This document shows, in pieces, positions 1 through 9,178 of a stretch of 64,000 bases of DNA. Position 1 is the first letter of the stretch, and every line of letters starts with the position of its first letter. The notes beneath the pieces are model-generated. The model was not told the DNA's origin. It saw only the letters and a list, made by a program, of their open reading frames with translations, and did not search any database. This DNA comes from Micromonospora halotolerans (GTDB lineage Bacteria; Actinomycetota; Actinomycetes; Mycobacteriales; Micromonosporaceae). The translations under genes were made by a program, and so were the position numbers. The DNA lies in contig NZ_CP134876.1 in the NCBI RefSeq assembly GCF_032108445.1, positions 2,976,001 through 3,040,000 on the forward strand, written 5' to 3'.

Positions 1-288
1 CGGGTTCGGCCGCTGGAAGACCATTCCGATCATCCGCCGCACCGCGGTGACGTCGACGTCCCGGTCGTAGACGTCCTGGCCGTCGATGGTCAGGCTGCCC
101 TCGACCCGGGCGCCCGGGAGCACCTCGTGCATCCGGTTGACCGACCGCAGGAAGGTGGACTTGCCGCAGCCGGACGGGCCGATCAGGGCGGTGACCGTCT
201 TCGGCTCGACGGTCAGGTTGATGTTCTCGATCGCCTTGAACCCGCCGTAGTAGGCGGAGACGTCGGTGGCTTCGATGCGCTTGGCCAT
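1..288 (-). CDS. pstB: Phosphate ABC transporter ATPase PstB (N-terminal part, cut by window edge)
   Basis: This is the first 96 codons of the ATPase that powers high-affinity phosphate import with PstC and PstA. The start ATG at 288 follows a GGAGG ribosome site. The visible part shows the opening strand, the Walker A motif GPSGCGKST near residue 39 with the PstB-typical cysteine, and a Q-loop (VFQRPNP) at the edge. The signature motif and Walker B lie outside the window. It sits 20 nt after pstA in the order pstS-pstC-pstA-pstB, so it is the last visible gene of the operon. It is the counterpart of M. tuberculosis phoT. Confidence 0.95.
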   Translation of the reverse strand, partial: MAKRIEATDVSAYYGGFKAIENINLTVEPKTVTALIGPSGCGKSTFLRSVNRMHEVLPGARVEGSLTIDGQDVYDRDVDVTAVRRMIGMVFQRPNP

Positions 289-308
289 GGTGGTGGTACC
301 TCCGGGGT

Positions 309-1397
309 TCATCGGCCGAGCCGGTTACGACGGGCCAGCAACTTCGCCGCGACGGTCAGGACGAGGACGAGGGCGACCAGGGTCAGCGCCGCGGTCCACG
401 CCCGTGCCGGCGAGTACTTCGAGGCCTCGCCGGCCTGCTGGTAGACGAAGAGGGCCAGCGACGACTGGTTGTTCTCGAACGGGTTGAAGTTGATCGCGGC
501 GCCGCCGCCGGCCACGAGCAGCACCGGCGCGGTCTCGCCGGCCGCCCGCGCGATGGCGAGCATGATGCCGGTGACGATGCCGGGCAGCGCGGTCGGCAGC
601 ACGACCCGCAGGATGGTCTTCCACTTCGGTACGCCGAGGGCGTAGGCGCCCTCGCGCAGCGGGGCCGGTACGAGGCGCAGCATCTCCTCGGTGGACCGGA
701 CCACGGTCGGCAGCATGAGCACGCTCAGGGCCAGCGCGGCGGCGAAGCCGGAGAAGCCCGGCCGGCCGTCGTTGAACCACGGCGACACGATCAGCACCCA
801 GAAGGCCAGCACGAACAGGCCGGTGACGATCGACGGGATGCCGGTCATCACGTCCACGAAGAAGCGGATGGTGAAGGCGAACCGGCCCCGGCCGTACTCG
901 ACGATGTAGATCGCGCAGAGCACGCCGAGCGGGACGGTGATCAGCGTGGCGATGCCGACCTGCTCCAGGGTGCCGATGATGGCGTGGTAGGCGCCGCCGT
1001 TGGCGTCCCGGGCCCCGATGTTGTTCATCGAGGTGCCGAAGAAGTTGCCGTCCAGCCGCTCGGAGCCCTTGCTGACCAGGGTCCAGACCACCGAGGCCAG
1101 CGGCAGCACCGCCAGCACGAAGGCGGAGTGGATGAGCGCGCTCCAGGTCCGGTTGCGGGCGGCCCGGCGGCCCTCCACCGCGTTCGCGGCGGCGAAGAGG
1201 CCGGCCAGGTAGAGCAGCGCGCCGAGGACCACGACCAGGACCGGGCCGCCGATGCCGGCACCGTAGACGATACCGGCCGAGGCCAGCAGCGCCACCACGG
1301 CGATGACGGGCGCGGCGTACGCCGGAAGTCGCCGGGCCCGCAGCGTGAGCGGCTGGGCCGGGGGCTGCGGGCGGTGGGAGGTGACGGTGGTGGTCAT
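309..1397 (-). CDS. pstA: Phosphate ABC transporter permease PstA
   Basis: One of the two inner-membrane subunits forming the phosphate channel; 362 aa. About six hydrophobic segments follow a basic N-terminus ([10 protein letters not shown]). The permease EAA loop, which docks on PstB, is visible as [14 protein letters not shown] followed by a conserved [11 protein letters not shown] segment. The ATG at 1397 overlaps the pstC stop by 4 bp (ATGA), which fixes the start and implies translational coupling. A much longer open frame runs upstream in the same register but only shadows pstC. The N-terminal half has extra hydrophobic segments, common in actinobacterial PstA. Confidence 0.95.
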   Translation of the reverse strand: MTTTVTSHRPQPPAQPLTLRARRLPAYAAPVIAVVALLASAGIVYGAGIGGPVLVVVLGALLYLAGLFAAANAVEGRRAARNRTWSALIHSAFVLAVLPLASVVWTLVSKGSERLDGNFFGTSMNNIGARDANGGAYHAIIGTLEQVGIATLITVPLGVLCAIYIVEYGRGRFAFTIRFFVDVMTGIPSIVTGLFVLAFWVLIVSPWFNDGRPGFSGFAAALALSVLMLPTVVRSTEEMLRLVPAPLREGAYALGVPKWKTILRVVLPTALPGIVTGIMLAIARAAGETAPVLLVAGGGAAINFNPFENNQSSLALFVYQQAGEASKYSPARAWTAALTLVALVLVLTVAAKLLARRNRLGR

Positions 1398-2479
1398 GCG
1401 GCCGACTCCGTGAACTCGCGGCGGCGGTGGATGATCGCCCGCGCGGTGATGTTGACGATCAGCGTGATCGCGAAGAGCACCAGGCCGGAGGCGATCAGCG
1501 CGCCCCGGCCGGTGTCGTTCGCCTCGGCGAACCGGTTCGCGATGTTCGCGGCGATCGAGTTGCCGCCGCTCTGCAGGACGTTGAACGAGATGGCGTAGGT
1601 GGAGCCGAGGGTCAGCGCCAGGGCGATGGTCTCGCCGAGCGCGCGGCCCAGGCCCAGCATCACCGCGGCGATCACGCCCGGCCGGCCGTAGGGCAGGACC
1701 GCGGTGCGGACCATCTCCCAGCGGGTGGCGCCCAGGGCGAGGGCGGCCTCCTCGTTGGCGGTCGGGGTCTGCCGGAACACCTCGCGGGAGAGCGAGGTGA
1801 CGATGGGCAGCACCATGATCGCCAGCACCACCGAGCCGAGCAGGATCGAGTTCCCGTACGGGCCGTCGCCGAAGATCGGGATCCAGCCGAAGTACCGGTG
1901 CAGCCAGGCCGACAGGTCGGCGACCGGCTGGGCGAAGTAGTCCCGGCCCCAGAGCCCGAAGACCACGCTCGGCACGGCGGCCAGCAGGTCGATGAGGAAG
2001 CCGAGGGCGTTGCCCAGCCGGCGCGGGGCGTAGTGCGACAGGTAGAGGGCGATGCCCAGCGCCACCGGCACCGCCATGAGCAGGGCGAGCAGCGCGGTGA
2101 GCACGGTGCCGAAGGCGAGTGCGCCGATGCCGAACTTCGGCGGGTCGTCGTTCGGGAACCAGCCCTCGAAGGTCCAGAAGGACTCGCTGTTGTCCCGCAG
2201 CGCCGGCACGGCCTTGGCGATCAGGAAGATCGCGATGGCCGCGATGACCACCAGGACGGTGGTGCCGGCGGCCAGGGTCAGGCCACGGAACGCGCGTTCC
2301 GCGCCGAAGGCCCGGGCCCGGGGCAGCCCGCCGCCGCCACCCAGGCCGTTGTCGGGAATGCCAGGGATGCCGGAGGGCTCGGCCACACGCGCCGAGGCAC
2401 CGGCGGGCCACTCGTGGCTCGTGGCCACGCGGGTCCCGCCGGTGCCGGCGTGCGCCGAGCGGTGAGGGGTGTCACCCAT
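1394..2479 (-). CDS. pstC: Phosphate ABC transporter permease PstC
   Basis: The second phosphate-channel subunit; 361 aa. The N-terminal 60 or so residues are a hydrophilic, Gly/Ala-rich extension, followed by a membrane segment (LAAGTTVLVVIAAIAIFLI) and the phosphate-permease region. The EAA loop reads EEAALALGATRWEMVRTAVL with the conserved GRALGETIAL behind it. It lies 43 nt downstream of pstS and overlaps pstA by 4 bp. Members are usually 300-340 aa, so the extended N-terminus may include residues before the true start; a later in-frame start is possible. Confidence 0.94.
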   Translation of the reverse strand: MGDTPHRSAHAGTGGTRVATSHEWPAGASARVAEPSGIPGIPDNGLGGGGGLPRARAFGAERAFRGLTLAAGTTVLVVIAAIAIFLIAKAVPALRDNSESFWTFEGWFPNDDPPKFGIGALAFGTVLTALLALLMAVPVALGIALYLSHYAPRRLGNALGFLIDLLAAVPSVVFGLWGRDYFAQPVADLSAWLHRYFGWIPIFGDGPYGNSILLGSVVLAIMVLPIVTSLSREVFRQTPTANEEAALALGATRWEMVRTAVLPYGRPGVIAAVMLGLGRALGETIALALTLGSTYAISFNVLQSGGNSIAANIANRFAEANDTGRGALIASGLVLFAITLIVNITARAIIHRRREFTESAA

Positions 2480-2522
2480 CTGCTCGCTCGCTTCGGTAGA
2501 GGAGGTGTGTGGGGTCAGCGCG

Positions 2523-3626
2523 TCAGGAGAGGCTCTTGACCGCGGTCTCGACCTTGGCGCGGACCGACTCGGGCAGCGGGGCGTAGCCCAGCTCGACCAG
2601 GTCCTGCTGGCCCTCGGCGCTGGCGGCGTGGCTCAGCAGGCCCTTGACCAGCGGCAGCTTGTCGGCCGCGAGGCCCTTGCTGCAGACGATCTCGTAGGTC
2701 GCCAGGACGATCGGGTACGCCCCGGCCTCCGTGGTGTTGTAGTCGATCGACATCTTGAGGTCGTTGCCCTGGCCCTCGATCTTGGCCCCGGCGATGGTCT
2801 TGCCGGCCGACTCGGCGGTCAGCTCGGCGAACTCACCGGCACCGTTCTTGACCTTGGCCTTCTTCAGGCCGCCGTTCTCGGCGTAGGACCACTCGACGTA
2901 GCTGATGGTGCCGTCGGTGCCCTTGACCTTGCTGGCCACACCGTCGGACTTGGCCGCGCCGACGCCGCCCGGGGCCTTCCAGGCCTTGGCGTTGCCGAAG
3001 GTCCAGTCGGACTCGGCGGTCTTCGACAGGTACTTGGTGAAGTTGTCGGTGGTGCCCGACTCGTCGGAGCGGTGCACCGCCTGGATCGCGGTGGACGGCA
3101 GCTTCGCGTCCGGGTTGTCGGCCTTGATCGCCGGGTCGTCCCACTTGGTCACCTTGCCGGCGAAGACCTTCGCCAGGGTGGCCGGGGTGAGCTGGAGGTT
3201 GTCCACGCCGCTGACGTTGTAGACGATGGCCACCGGGCCGATGACCATCGGCAGGTTGAGGGCCTGACCGCCGCTGCACTTGGCGTCGGCCTGCGGCTGC
3301 TCCTCCGGCTTGAGCGCGGAGTCGGAGCCGGCGAAGTCGGCGGTGCCGGCGATGAAGGCCTGGATGCCGGCGCCCGAGCCGGTGGGCTCGTAGTTGATCG
3401 TGGTGCCGGCGCACTGCTGCTGGTACGCCTTGATCCACTCGGACATGGCGTTCTTCTGCGCGGAGGAACCCTGCGCGTTCAGCGTGCCCTTGCCGCAGTC
3501 GACCGCGGCCGCGGAGCCGGAGGCGGAGGTGCCGGTCGGCTCGTTGTTGTCCGAGCCGCAGGCGCTGAGACCGAGCACCGCGGTAAGAGCGAGGCAGGCA
3601 ATGGCGCCGTGCCGCTGGAGCTTCAC
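2523..3626 (-). CDS. pstS: Phosphate-binding lipoprotein PstS
   Basis: Extracytoplasmic receptor that binds orthophosphate and delivers it to PstCA; 367 aa. A lipoprotein signal ends in the lipobox LSAC around residue 23, followed by a Ser/Gly-rich linker. Phosphate-contact segments of the family are present: GSSAQKNAMSEW, TGSGAGIQAF, FAGSDSAL and RSDESGTTDNF. It is the first gene of the pst operon, and a PHO box lies about 107 nt upstream of the ATG. A RegX3/PhoP-type response regulator is encoded in this same window, so induction at low phosphate is the natural inference. Confidence 0.96.
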   Translation of the reverse strand: MKLQRHGAIACLALTAVLGLSACGSDNNEPTGTSASGSAAAVDCGKGTLNAQGSSAQKNAMSEWIKAYQQQCAGTTINYEPTGSGAGIQAFIAGTADFAGSDSALKPEEQPQADAKCSGGQALNLPMVIGPVAIVYNVSGVDNLQLTPATLAKVFAGKVTKWDDPAIKADNPDAKLPSTAIQAVHRSDESGTTDNFTKYLSKTAESDWTFGNAKAWKAPGGVGAAKSDGVASKVKGTDGTISYVEWSYAENGGLKKAKVKNGAGEFAELTAESAGKTIAGAKIEGQGNDLKMSIDYNTTEAGAYPIVLATYEIVCSKGLAADKLPLVKGLLSHAASAEGQQDLVELGYAPLPESVRAKVETAVKSLS

Positions 3627-3732
3627 CTGAGGGGTTTCCCTTCACGTCTTTGTCAGGTCGCCCGGTCTCCCGGGTGCCGGCGCTGACCGGCTGAAAGGAA
3701 AGGTAGAAGTGCCAGGTAGACGGTTCGCCGGT

Positions 3733-3754
3733 CGGAAGTGAACGGAAGATGAAC
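3733..3754 (-). promoter_or_regulatory. PHO box upstream of pstS
   Basis: On the minus strand two adjacent 11-nt units are present, GTTCATCTTCC then GTTCACTTCCG, matching the direct-repeat structure of actinobacterial PhoP boxes (GTTCAYC-type units). A lone GTTCACG half-site occurs further upstream at about 3803-3809. The rest of the 297-nt region between pstS and mshD holds no convincing gene. An AT-rich patch (TAATAATACG) at 3827-3836 could contribute a promoter element. Confidence 0.8.
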
Positions 3755-3923
3755 AGGCGCGGCCGGCCGGATGGCCGTCGCCTGAGGGCCGGTTGTCCAT
3801 TTCGTGAACCCGCAGCCCGCTATCGCTAATAATACGATTTTTCCGGGCAGCCGTTATCCGGCCGAGGCCACCGCGTGACGCGGCCGTGACCGCTGGCCCG
3901 GCGTGAAGAGGTGGCGCCGGGCG

Positions 3924-4850
3924 TCAGCCGAGGTGGTAGTTGACGTGCGCCGACCAGCGGGCGAAGCCGAGGCGCTCGTAGAGGGCCACGGCGGCGCCGT
4001 TGGAGTCGTCCACGTAGAGCATCACCCGGTCCAGCCCTCGCCGGTCCCGCAGGTAGGACAGGCCGGCCGTGGTGAGCGCCCGGCCGAGGCCGCCGCGGTG
4101 CGTGGACGGGTCCACCCCGAGCACGTAGACCTCGCCGATCCGGGCCGAGCCCGGGCGCTCGTGCACCTTCGTCCAGTGGAAGCCGAGCAGCCGGCCGGTG
4201 GCCGAATCCTCCGCGAGCAGGAAGCCGGCCGGGTCGAACCACGGCTCGGAGAGGCGCACCCGCAGGTCGTCGGTGGTCCACCGGCCCTGCTCGGGGTGCT
4301 GGGCGAAGGCGGCGTTGTTGACCGCCAGCCAGGCGTCGTCGTCCTCGCCCGGGCGGAACGCGCGCAGCCGCACCCCCTCCGGCAGGGCGGGCTCGGGCAG
4401 CGCGGCGGTCAGCGGGCGGCGCAGCTGCCAGAGCGCCCGGGCGCGGGTGAAGCCCAGGTCGACCCCGAGCGCGGCGGCCGACGGGTGGTCGCCGTGCGCC
4501 CAGGCGCGCAGCGGCCCGGAGGCGGCGGCCAGCACGCCCCGGGCGAGGGCCCGCCCGGTGCCGCGCCGCCGGTACGCCGGATGCACCACCAGCTCCACCC
4601 CGATCCCTTCGGCGGGGTCGGTGGTGTCGAGGTGGGCGTACCCGGTCAGGGTGTCGTCGGCGGCGCGGGCCGTGAGGTGCACGGCGGGGGCCTCGGGGTC
4701 GCGCAGCCGGAGCAGCACGTGCTCGTCGAGCGGGTCCGCGCCGTCCGCGTCGCCGGCGATGCGGGCCAGCGCCAGCACCTCGGCGACCTCGACCGGCGCC
4801 AGCCGGTCGGCGCGGGCGACACGGTCGGCGGTCGGCGTGGTGCTGCTCAT
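3924..4850 (-). CDS. mshD: Mycothiol synthase MshD
   Basis: Acetyl-CoA:Cys-GlcN-Ins acetyltransferase, the last step of mycothiol synthesis; 308 aa, the usual length. Two tandem GNAT domains are visible. The first carries VVHPAYRRRGTGRAL near residue 90; the second carries VLGVDPSTHRGGLGRAL near residue 235 and ends ALYERLGFARW. The acetyl-CoA-binding R/Q-x-x-G-x-G/A pattern is intact in both. Its position between glnR and pstB matches M. tuberculosis Rv0818-Rv0820 (gene order recalled, not searched). It is 66 nt downstream of the polysaccharide deacetylase start on the same strand. Confidence 0.93.
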   Translation of the reverse strand: MSSTTPTADRVARADRLAPVEVAEVLALARIAGDADGADPLDEHVLLRLRDPEAPAVHLTARAADDTLTGYAHLDTTDPAEGIGVELVVHPAYRRRGTGRALARGVLAAASGPLRAWAHGDHPSAAALGVDLGFTRARALWQLRRPLTAALPEPALPEGVRLRAFRPGEDDDAWLAVNNAAFAQHPEQGRWTTDDLRVRLSEPWFDPAGFLLAEDSATGRLLGFHWTKVHERPGSARIGEVYVLGVDPSTHRGGLGRALTTAGLSYLRDRRGLDRVMLYVDDSNGAAVALYERLGFARWSAHVNYHLG

Positions 4851-4916
4851 CCCGCCACCGTAGCGGCCGGCGGGCCGCCGATCATGCCGGACGCGGGCAC
4901 CGGGCGGTGGCGGTGG

Positions 4917-5786
4917 TCACGTGGTGCCGGTGGGCAGCGCTTCGAGCTGGAAGCGCTGCAGCAGTTCGGGGAGGAGGTGCTGCAACGCCTCGACCGTGCC
5001 GGAACGGTCGCCGCCCGCGTCGTGCATGAGCACGATCGAACCCGGCCGGGTCTCGGCCAGCACCACCTCGGCGATCTTGGCGGCACCGGGCACCTGCCAG
5101 TCCGTCGGGTCGACCGCCCAGTGCAGCGGCGTCATGCCCAGTTCCTCGCAGACCGACACCACCGGGTAGGTCCAGGCGCCGCCCGGCTGCCGGAAGTAGG
5201 CGATCCGCGCGTCCGGTGCCGCCGCCAGGATCGCGTCGTTGGTGCGGCTCAGGTCGTCCCGGATGGCCCCCGCGGAGCGTTCGCCCAGCGTGATGTCGTG
5301 GTTCCAGGAGTGATTGCAGAGCGTGTGCCCGTCGGCCACGATCGACTGGACCAGGTCCGGGTGGGCCTCCGCGTTCTCCCCGACCACGCAGAAGGTGGCC
5401 TTCACGCCGTACTCCTTGAGCAGGGCGAGCACCTGCGGGGTCCACTGTGGGTCGGGGCCGTCGTCGAAGGTCAGCGCGATCCGGGCCGAGCCGGTGCTGA
5501 CCTCCGCGCCGTACGGGCCCTCGCTGTCGTCGGCACGGCGGCTGGGTGCGGGGGCGCTCGGGCTGGCGTCGGGGCTCGGCTCGCCGTAACCGCCGCCCGG
5601 CGGCCCGGGAAACTCAGTGCTGGGCGGCTGGTCGCCGTAGTGCGGCGCGTGGACGCTGGCCGCCACGCCGTTGCCCCGGGGCGGCTCTTCGGGCATGAGG
5701 CTGCGCCCGAGCGCGTACGCGGAGCCGAGGAGCGCGGCCACCACCAACGTCACCATCCCGGCTGCGCGGAGCGTCGAGGCCGGCAT
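4917..5786 (-). CDS. Membrane-anchored polysaccharide deacetylase (NodB/CE4 family)
   Basis: Predicted metal-dependent N- or O-deacetylase acting on cell-wall or secreted glycans; 289 aa. An N-terminal membrane anchor (about residues 8-28) is followed by a Pro/Ser-rich linker of some 65 residues and then a NodB domain. Motif 1 is TFDDGPDPQW with the catalytic and metal aspartates; motif 2 is HSWNHD with the HxxxH metal ligands; motif 3 is RQPGG, where many relatives have RxPxG; a late LMHDAGG supplies the catalytic histidine. The substrate cannot be read from sequence. It may be cotranscribed with mshD. Confidence 0.88.
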   Translation of the reverse strand: MPASTLRAAGMVTLVVAALLGSAYALGRSLMPEEPPRGNGVAASVHAPHYGDQPPSTEFPGPPGGGYGEPSPDASPSAPAPSRRADDSEGPYGAEVSTGSARIALTFDDGPDPQWTPQVLALLKEYGVKATFCVVGENAEAHPDLVQSIVADGHTLCNHSWNHDITLGERSAGAIRDDLSRTNDAILAAAPDARIAYFRQPGGAWTYPVVSVCEELGMTPLHWAVDPTDWQVPGAAKIAEVVLAETRPGSIVLMHDAGGDRSGTVEALQHLLPELLQRFQLEALPTGTT

Positions 5787-5944
5787 CAGCCGACCCGACC
5801 GTTCGTCGCCCCCGTGTTCAACGCACGCACCGTCGCCCCCTTCGCCCGGCAGATCCGGCAGTCAGACTAGGTCCGACTTAGTGGGCAAAAAGGGCGAACA
5901 GGGTCACGCATCCCCGATGGGGGACAGTGGCGAAGAGCGTCCGG

Positions 5945-6658
5945 TCAGACGGGCAGCGGGGCGGGCTCCGACTCCGGCAGGGAGCGCGACGGCGGCACCA
6001 CGAACTTGTAGCCCACCTGGCGCACCGTGCCGATCATCGACTCGTACTCCGAGCCGAGCTTGGCGCGCAGCCGCCGGACGTGCACGTCGACCGTGCGGGT
6101 GCCGCCGAAGTAGTCGTAGCCCCAGACCTCACGGAGCAGCTGGTCGCGGGTGAACACCCGGCCCGGGTGCTGGGCCAGGAACTTCAGCAGCTCGAACTCC
6201 TTGTAGGTGAGGTCGAGCGGGCGGCCCTTCAGCTTGGCCGCGTAGGTGTCCGGGTCGATGGTCAGCTCGCCGGCCCGGATCGAACCGCCGGCGCCCGCCG
6301 TCGCGTTGCTCAGCCGGCCGACCGCGAGCCGCAGCCGGGCCTCCACCTCCGCGGGACCCGCGCCGGCCAGGATCACGTCGTCCACGCCCCAGTCGGCGTT
6401 CAGGGCGATCAGCCCGGCCTCGGTGACGACCGCGACCAGCGGGACGCCCAGCCCGGTGGCGTGCAGCATCCGGCAGGTCGCGCGGGCCTCGCTCAGCTCG
6501 GCGCGGGCGTCCACCAGGACGGCGTCCGGGGTCGGGCCGGAGACCAGCGTGCGGACGTCGCGCGGCGCGGTGCGGACCGAGTGCGGCAGCAGGTCGAGCG
6601 CTGGCAGCACCGCCGATGGTTCACCTGCGCGCGCGGTCACCAGCAGCAGGAGCTCCAC
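5945..6658 (-). CDS. glnR: Global nitrogen regulator GlnR (orphan OmpR-family regulator)
   Basis: Transcription factor for nitrogen assimilation genes such as glnA and amtB; 237 aa. The receiver-like half keeps Asp50 (VLVDAR) but lacks the acidic pair and other pocket residues of phosphorylated receivers, as in known GlnR proteins. The C-terminal winged helix is very well conserved ([48 protein letters not shown]). There is no partner kinase. Its link to mshD and pstB and its match to Streptomyces and mycobacterial GlnR give high confidence. It is divergent from the membrane protein at 6909 across 250 nt in which I could not fix a GlnR box. Confidence 0.9.
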   Translation of the reverse strand: MELLLLVTARAGEPSAVLPALDLLPHSVRTAPRDVRTLVSGPTPDAVLVDARAELSEARATCRMLHATGLGVPLVAVVTEAGLIALNADWGVDDVILAGAGPAEVEARLRLAVGRLSNATAGAGGSIRAGELTIDPDTYAAKLKGRPLDLTYKEFELLKFLAQHPGRVFTRDQLLREVWGYDYFGGTRTVDVHVRRLRAKLGSEYESMIGTVRQVGYKFVVPPSRSLPESEPAPLPV

Positions 6659-6908
6659 ACGATCACCTCCGTCCCGGCGGCCCTGCGGCCGCGCGCGACC
6701 AGCGGCACTCCGTGACGGGTGGCGCTGAGAATTTGCGTGGGTCCCGGCGTCGCTGACGGGCGGGTAACGGCTTGAGCGTAACCGATCGGCCGGCCGTCAC
6801 CTCCGTACCCTTTCCTGTTTGTCTGGTCTGCCCCTGATCGCGGCTCAGGTTTTAACGTTGCCGAAACCGTGACTCCGCCCGGCCGGCCGGGTCTGGCACG
6901 ATCGGTGG

Positions 6909-7946
6909 GTGTTTCCCTCCACCTCGCCCGACACCGGCCGTGAACCGTGGCCCGACGACGCGGCCTCCGGGCCCGCCCGTGGCTACCCGCCGGCCCCACG
7001 CACCGGCCCGGCCGACGACAGCGGCGGGCGGGAGCGGAAGGGCCCCCGCCGGCTCCGCAAGGGCGGGCCGGGCCGGCGCCCCGACGACGAGCCCGAGGAG
7101 GCGCCCGAGGAGGAGGTGCCTCCGGTCCCGGTGCGCCGCCCGCTCGCGCTGACCGTCGCGGGCTTCGCCGCGCTGCTCGGCGTGGGCCTGGTGCTCGGCG
7201 CGCAGACCGCCGGCCCCGGGCACCGGCTGCCCTTCGCGTTCATCATCTTCGGCGTCCAACTGCTCTTCGTGCTGGCCTGGACCATGGCCATGCGGCCACC
7301 CGCGCTGCTGGTCGTCGCGCTGGTCAGCGCCGCCGCGGCCGGGATCGCCGACGCCGCCGCGGTGCAGTCGGACATCGCCGGCCTGGCCCCCCTCGGCTAC
7401 GCGGCGGCGGCCGGCCTGGTGCTCGCCGTACTCGGCCAGCTCTTCCGCCGGGTGGACCGGGTCCGGGTGACCGACTCGCTGGGCGGCACCCTGCTGATCG
7501 TCGTGGGGGTGGTCGCCTTCGCCACGCTGATCGTGCTCAGCCGGATCCCGAAGGGCACCCAGGCGATCACCGTCTGCCTCACCGCCACCGGGGTCGCCCT
7601 GCTGGTCGCCCGGCTGACCGACGCGGTGGCCCCCTGGCCCCGGCTCGCCCCGCAGGTGCCCCGGGGCGCCGCCGGCGTGGTCGCCGGCGCCATGCTCGGC
7701 ACCCTGACCAGCGCCGTCCTCGGCAGCTACCTGGTCGGCTTCACCCCGACCAGCGCCGCGCTGGTCGGCCTCGTCACCGCCGGCACCGCCGTCCTGGCCG
7801 ACCTCGCCGTGGGGTACGCCGAGGCGGGCCGGCTGATGGCCGGCGAGCCGCCGACCATGTGGGTGGCCCGGCACATGCAGGGCCCGCTGGGCGGCTTCGC
7901 GCTCGCCGCGCCGGCCGCGTACGCCATGTGCGTGCTCTTCCTCTGA
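6909..7946 (+). CDS. Multi-pass integral membrane protein, function unknown
   Basis: 345 aa. A charged, Pro/Gly/Arg-rich cytoplasmic stretch of about 75 residues, with an acidic patch (DDEPEEAPEEE), precedes roughly nine hydrophobic segments ending in AYAMCVLFL at the C-terminus. No catalytic motif or transporter signature is recognisable. The GTG start follows a CACGAT box by 6 nt, suggesting a leaderless transcript. It is divergent from glnR and 82 nt upstream of the LmeA-like gene on the same strand, so an envelope role is possible but unproven. Confidence 0.8.
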   Translation: MFPSTSPDTGREPWPDDAASGPARGYPPAPRTGPADDSGGRERKGPRRLRKGGPGRRPDDEPEEAPEEEVPPVPVRRPLALTVAGFAALLGVGLVLGAQTAGPGHRLPFAFIIFGVQLLFVLAWTMAMRPPALLVVALVSAAAAGIADAAAVQSDIAGLAPLGYAAAAGLVLAVLGQLFRRVDRVRVTDSLGGTLLIVVGVVAFATLIVLSRIPKGTQAITVCLTATGVALLVARLTDAVAPWPRLAPQVPRGAAGVVAGAMLGTLTSAVLGSYLVGFTPTSAALVGLVTAGTAVLADLAVGYAEAGRLMAGEPPTMWVARHMQGPLGGFALAAPAAYAMCVLFL

Positions 7947-8028
7947 GCCCTGCGGTTGGGGCGACAGCGCCTCGGGTAAGTACCGTTGCGCCGCGAGACG
8001 CGGTGATGCGGCTAAGTCAGGAGGCGGC

Positions 8029-8814
8029 GTGGCAGAGGCGTACCCGGCGAACGAGGGCCGACCCCGGCGGCGGGGCCGGAAGGTGCTGGTCGGTTTCGTC
8101 GTCCTGCTGCTGGTCCTGGCCGGCCTCCTGGTCGTCGCCGACCGGGTGGCCGCCGGCGTCGCCGAGCGCGCCATCGCCGACCAGGTGAAGAAAGAGGTCG
8201 CGAAGCAGGACGCGCAGTCCGCGGCGCCCCAGGTCGAGGTCGGTGGCTTCCCGTTCCTCACCCAGGTGCTCGCCGGGAAGTACGAGCGCATCTCGATCGT
8301 GCTGACCGACGTGCAGGGCAAGGTGCAGGGCGACGCGGTCAGCGTGCCGCGGCTGGACGTGGACGCCCGCAACGTCAAGGCGTCGCTGGACACCCTCCGC
8401 TCCGGCCAGGGTGACGTGGTGGCCGAGACCGTCGACGGCCGGGGCACGGTGACCTACGACAGCCTGGCGAAGCTGCTCGACCGCCCCGGGCTCACCCTCG
8501 GCGAGCGGAACGGCAAGCTCGCCGTCACCGCGCCGGTGGACATCCTCGGCGCCAAGCTGACCGTGAACGGCACCGCCGACGTGACGGTCGCGGGCGGCAA
8601 GGTGGCCCTGCGCTTCAACGACGTGACCGCCGAGGGCCTGCCCAACCTGCCGCTCGCCAAGACGCTGCTGGCCAACTACGCCAAGGGCATCTCGGTCGAC
8701 GTGCCCCTGCCGGAGCTGCCCTTCCAGCTGAACGTGCGCAAGGTGGAGCCCCGGCCGGAGGGTCTCGTGGTCACCGCCGACGCCCGGAACGTGCCCATCA
8801 ACTCCGCCGGCTGA
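8029..8814 (+). CDS. lmeA: DUF2993 (LmeA-like) phospholipid-binding envelope protein
   Basis: 261 aa with one N-terminal membrane segment (VLVGFVVLLLVLAGLLVVAD) followed by a periplasmic DUF2993 domain. The hallmark GFPFLTQVLAGKYERI appears near residue 74. In mycobacteria LmeA (Rv0817c) binds phospholipids and supports mannan elongation of lipomannan; it is a neighbour of glnR, as here. The GTG start at 8029 follows an AGGAGG-type site. The symbol rests on family and synteny; other DUF2993 paralogues exist in actinomycetes, so the precise role is inferred. Confidence 0.75.
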   Translation: MAEAYPANEGRPRRRGRKVLVGFVVLLLVLAGLLVVADRVAAGVAERAIADQVKKEVAKQDAQSAAPQVEVGGFPFLTQVLAGKYERISIVLTDVQGKVQGDAVSVPRLDVDARNVKASLDTLRSGQGDVVAETVDGRGTVTYDSLAKLLDRPGLTLGERNGKLAVTAPVDILGAKLTVNGTADVTVAGGKVALRFNDVTAEGLPNLPLAKTLLANYAKGISVDVPLPELPFQLNVRKVEPRPEGLVVTADARNVPINSAG

Positions 8815-8897
8815 GGCGCCGCCCGCCGCCCCGGCCGTGTCCCGGATGCTGGTCGGCCTGGTGGCAGCCTGCGGGCCGACTGGTAGTCTCCCTCTCC

Positions 8898-8975
8898 ATG
8901 GGGACGCTCCTCACCAAACGGCGCGCGGTCGACCTGTGCCGCGTGGCCACCTGCCTGTGTCGCCCCGTCATCTGA
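8898..8975 (+). CDS. Cysteine-rich leader peptide (25 aa) upstream of cysA2
   Basis: A 26-codon ORF starting MGTLLTKRR, containing DLCR, and ending ATCLCRPVI then TGA. Cysteines are at positions 14, 19 and 21. Such short Cys-bearing peptides, often with a TKRRAVDLCR-like core, occur ahead of sulfur-metabolism genes in actinobacteria and act, or are thought to act, as translation-dependent cysteine sensors. A TAGTCT box sits 8 nt before the ATG, consistent with leaderless initiation. Its stop codon is embedded in a hairpin and a second hairpin follows, about 200 nt before the sulfurtransferase. Confidence 0.75.
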   Translation: MGTLLTKRRAVDLCRVATCLCRPVI

Positions 8976-9006
8976 CGGCGGGGCTGTCCTCGGCCGCTTA
9001 GCGGCC
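8963..9006 (+). promoter_or_regulatory. Two hairpins at and after the leader-peptide stop (possible attenuator)
   Basis: The first hairpin pairs CCCCGTCA (8963-8970) with TGACGGcGGGG (8973-8983), with one bulged C, and includes the leader stop codon in its right arm. The second pairs GGCCGC (8992-8997) with GCGGCC (9001-9006) around a TTA loop. There is no U-tract, so control could be by translation or Rho rather than intrinsic termination. The remaining sequence to 9178 shows no further ORF; the whole 8815-9178 gap appears to be a regulatory leader. Confidence 0.5.
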
Positions 9007-9178
9007 ACCGGCACACAGGGTCCGCGTACCCTCCGGTTTCCCCCTCTTCGCCCGGCAGCGGCGCCGTCGCACGTACCCGTGATCCGTTCCTAGCTCTGGG
9101 TCCCGCGCGTGGTGCGACAATCACCAACTTCGATCCCCGCGCGCTGGCTCACCATCCATCCTCACAGGGAGTGATCTG

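Noticed and set aside
2469..3686. A 405-codon + strand ORF rich in Gly, Ala, Arg
   Set aside because: It is the antisense shadow of pstS, which has a lipobox, family motifs and correct operon context. High GC creates long open frames on the opposite strand.
6659..6908. GlnR box upstream of glnR
   Set aside because: GTAAC-like motifs are present but not with the 11-nt spacing of the a-b site pairs, so I do not call an operator.
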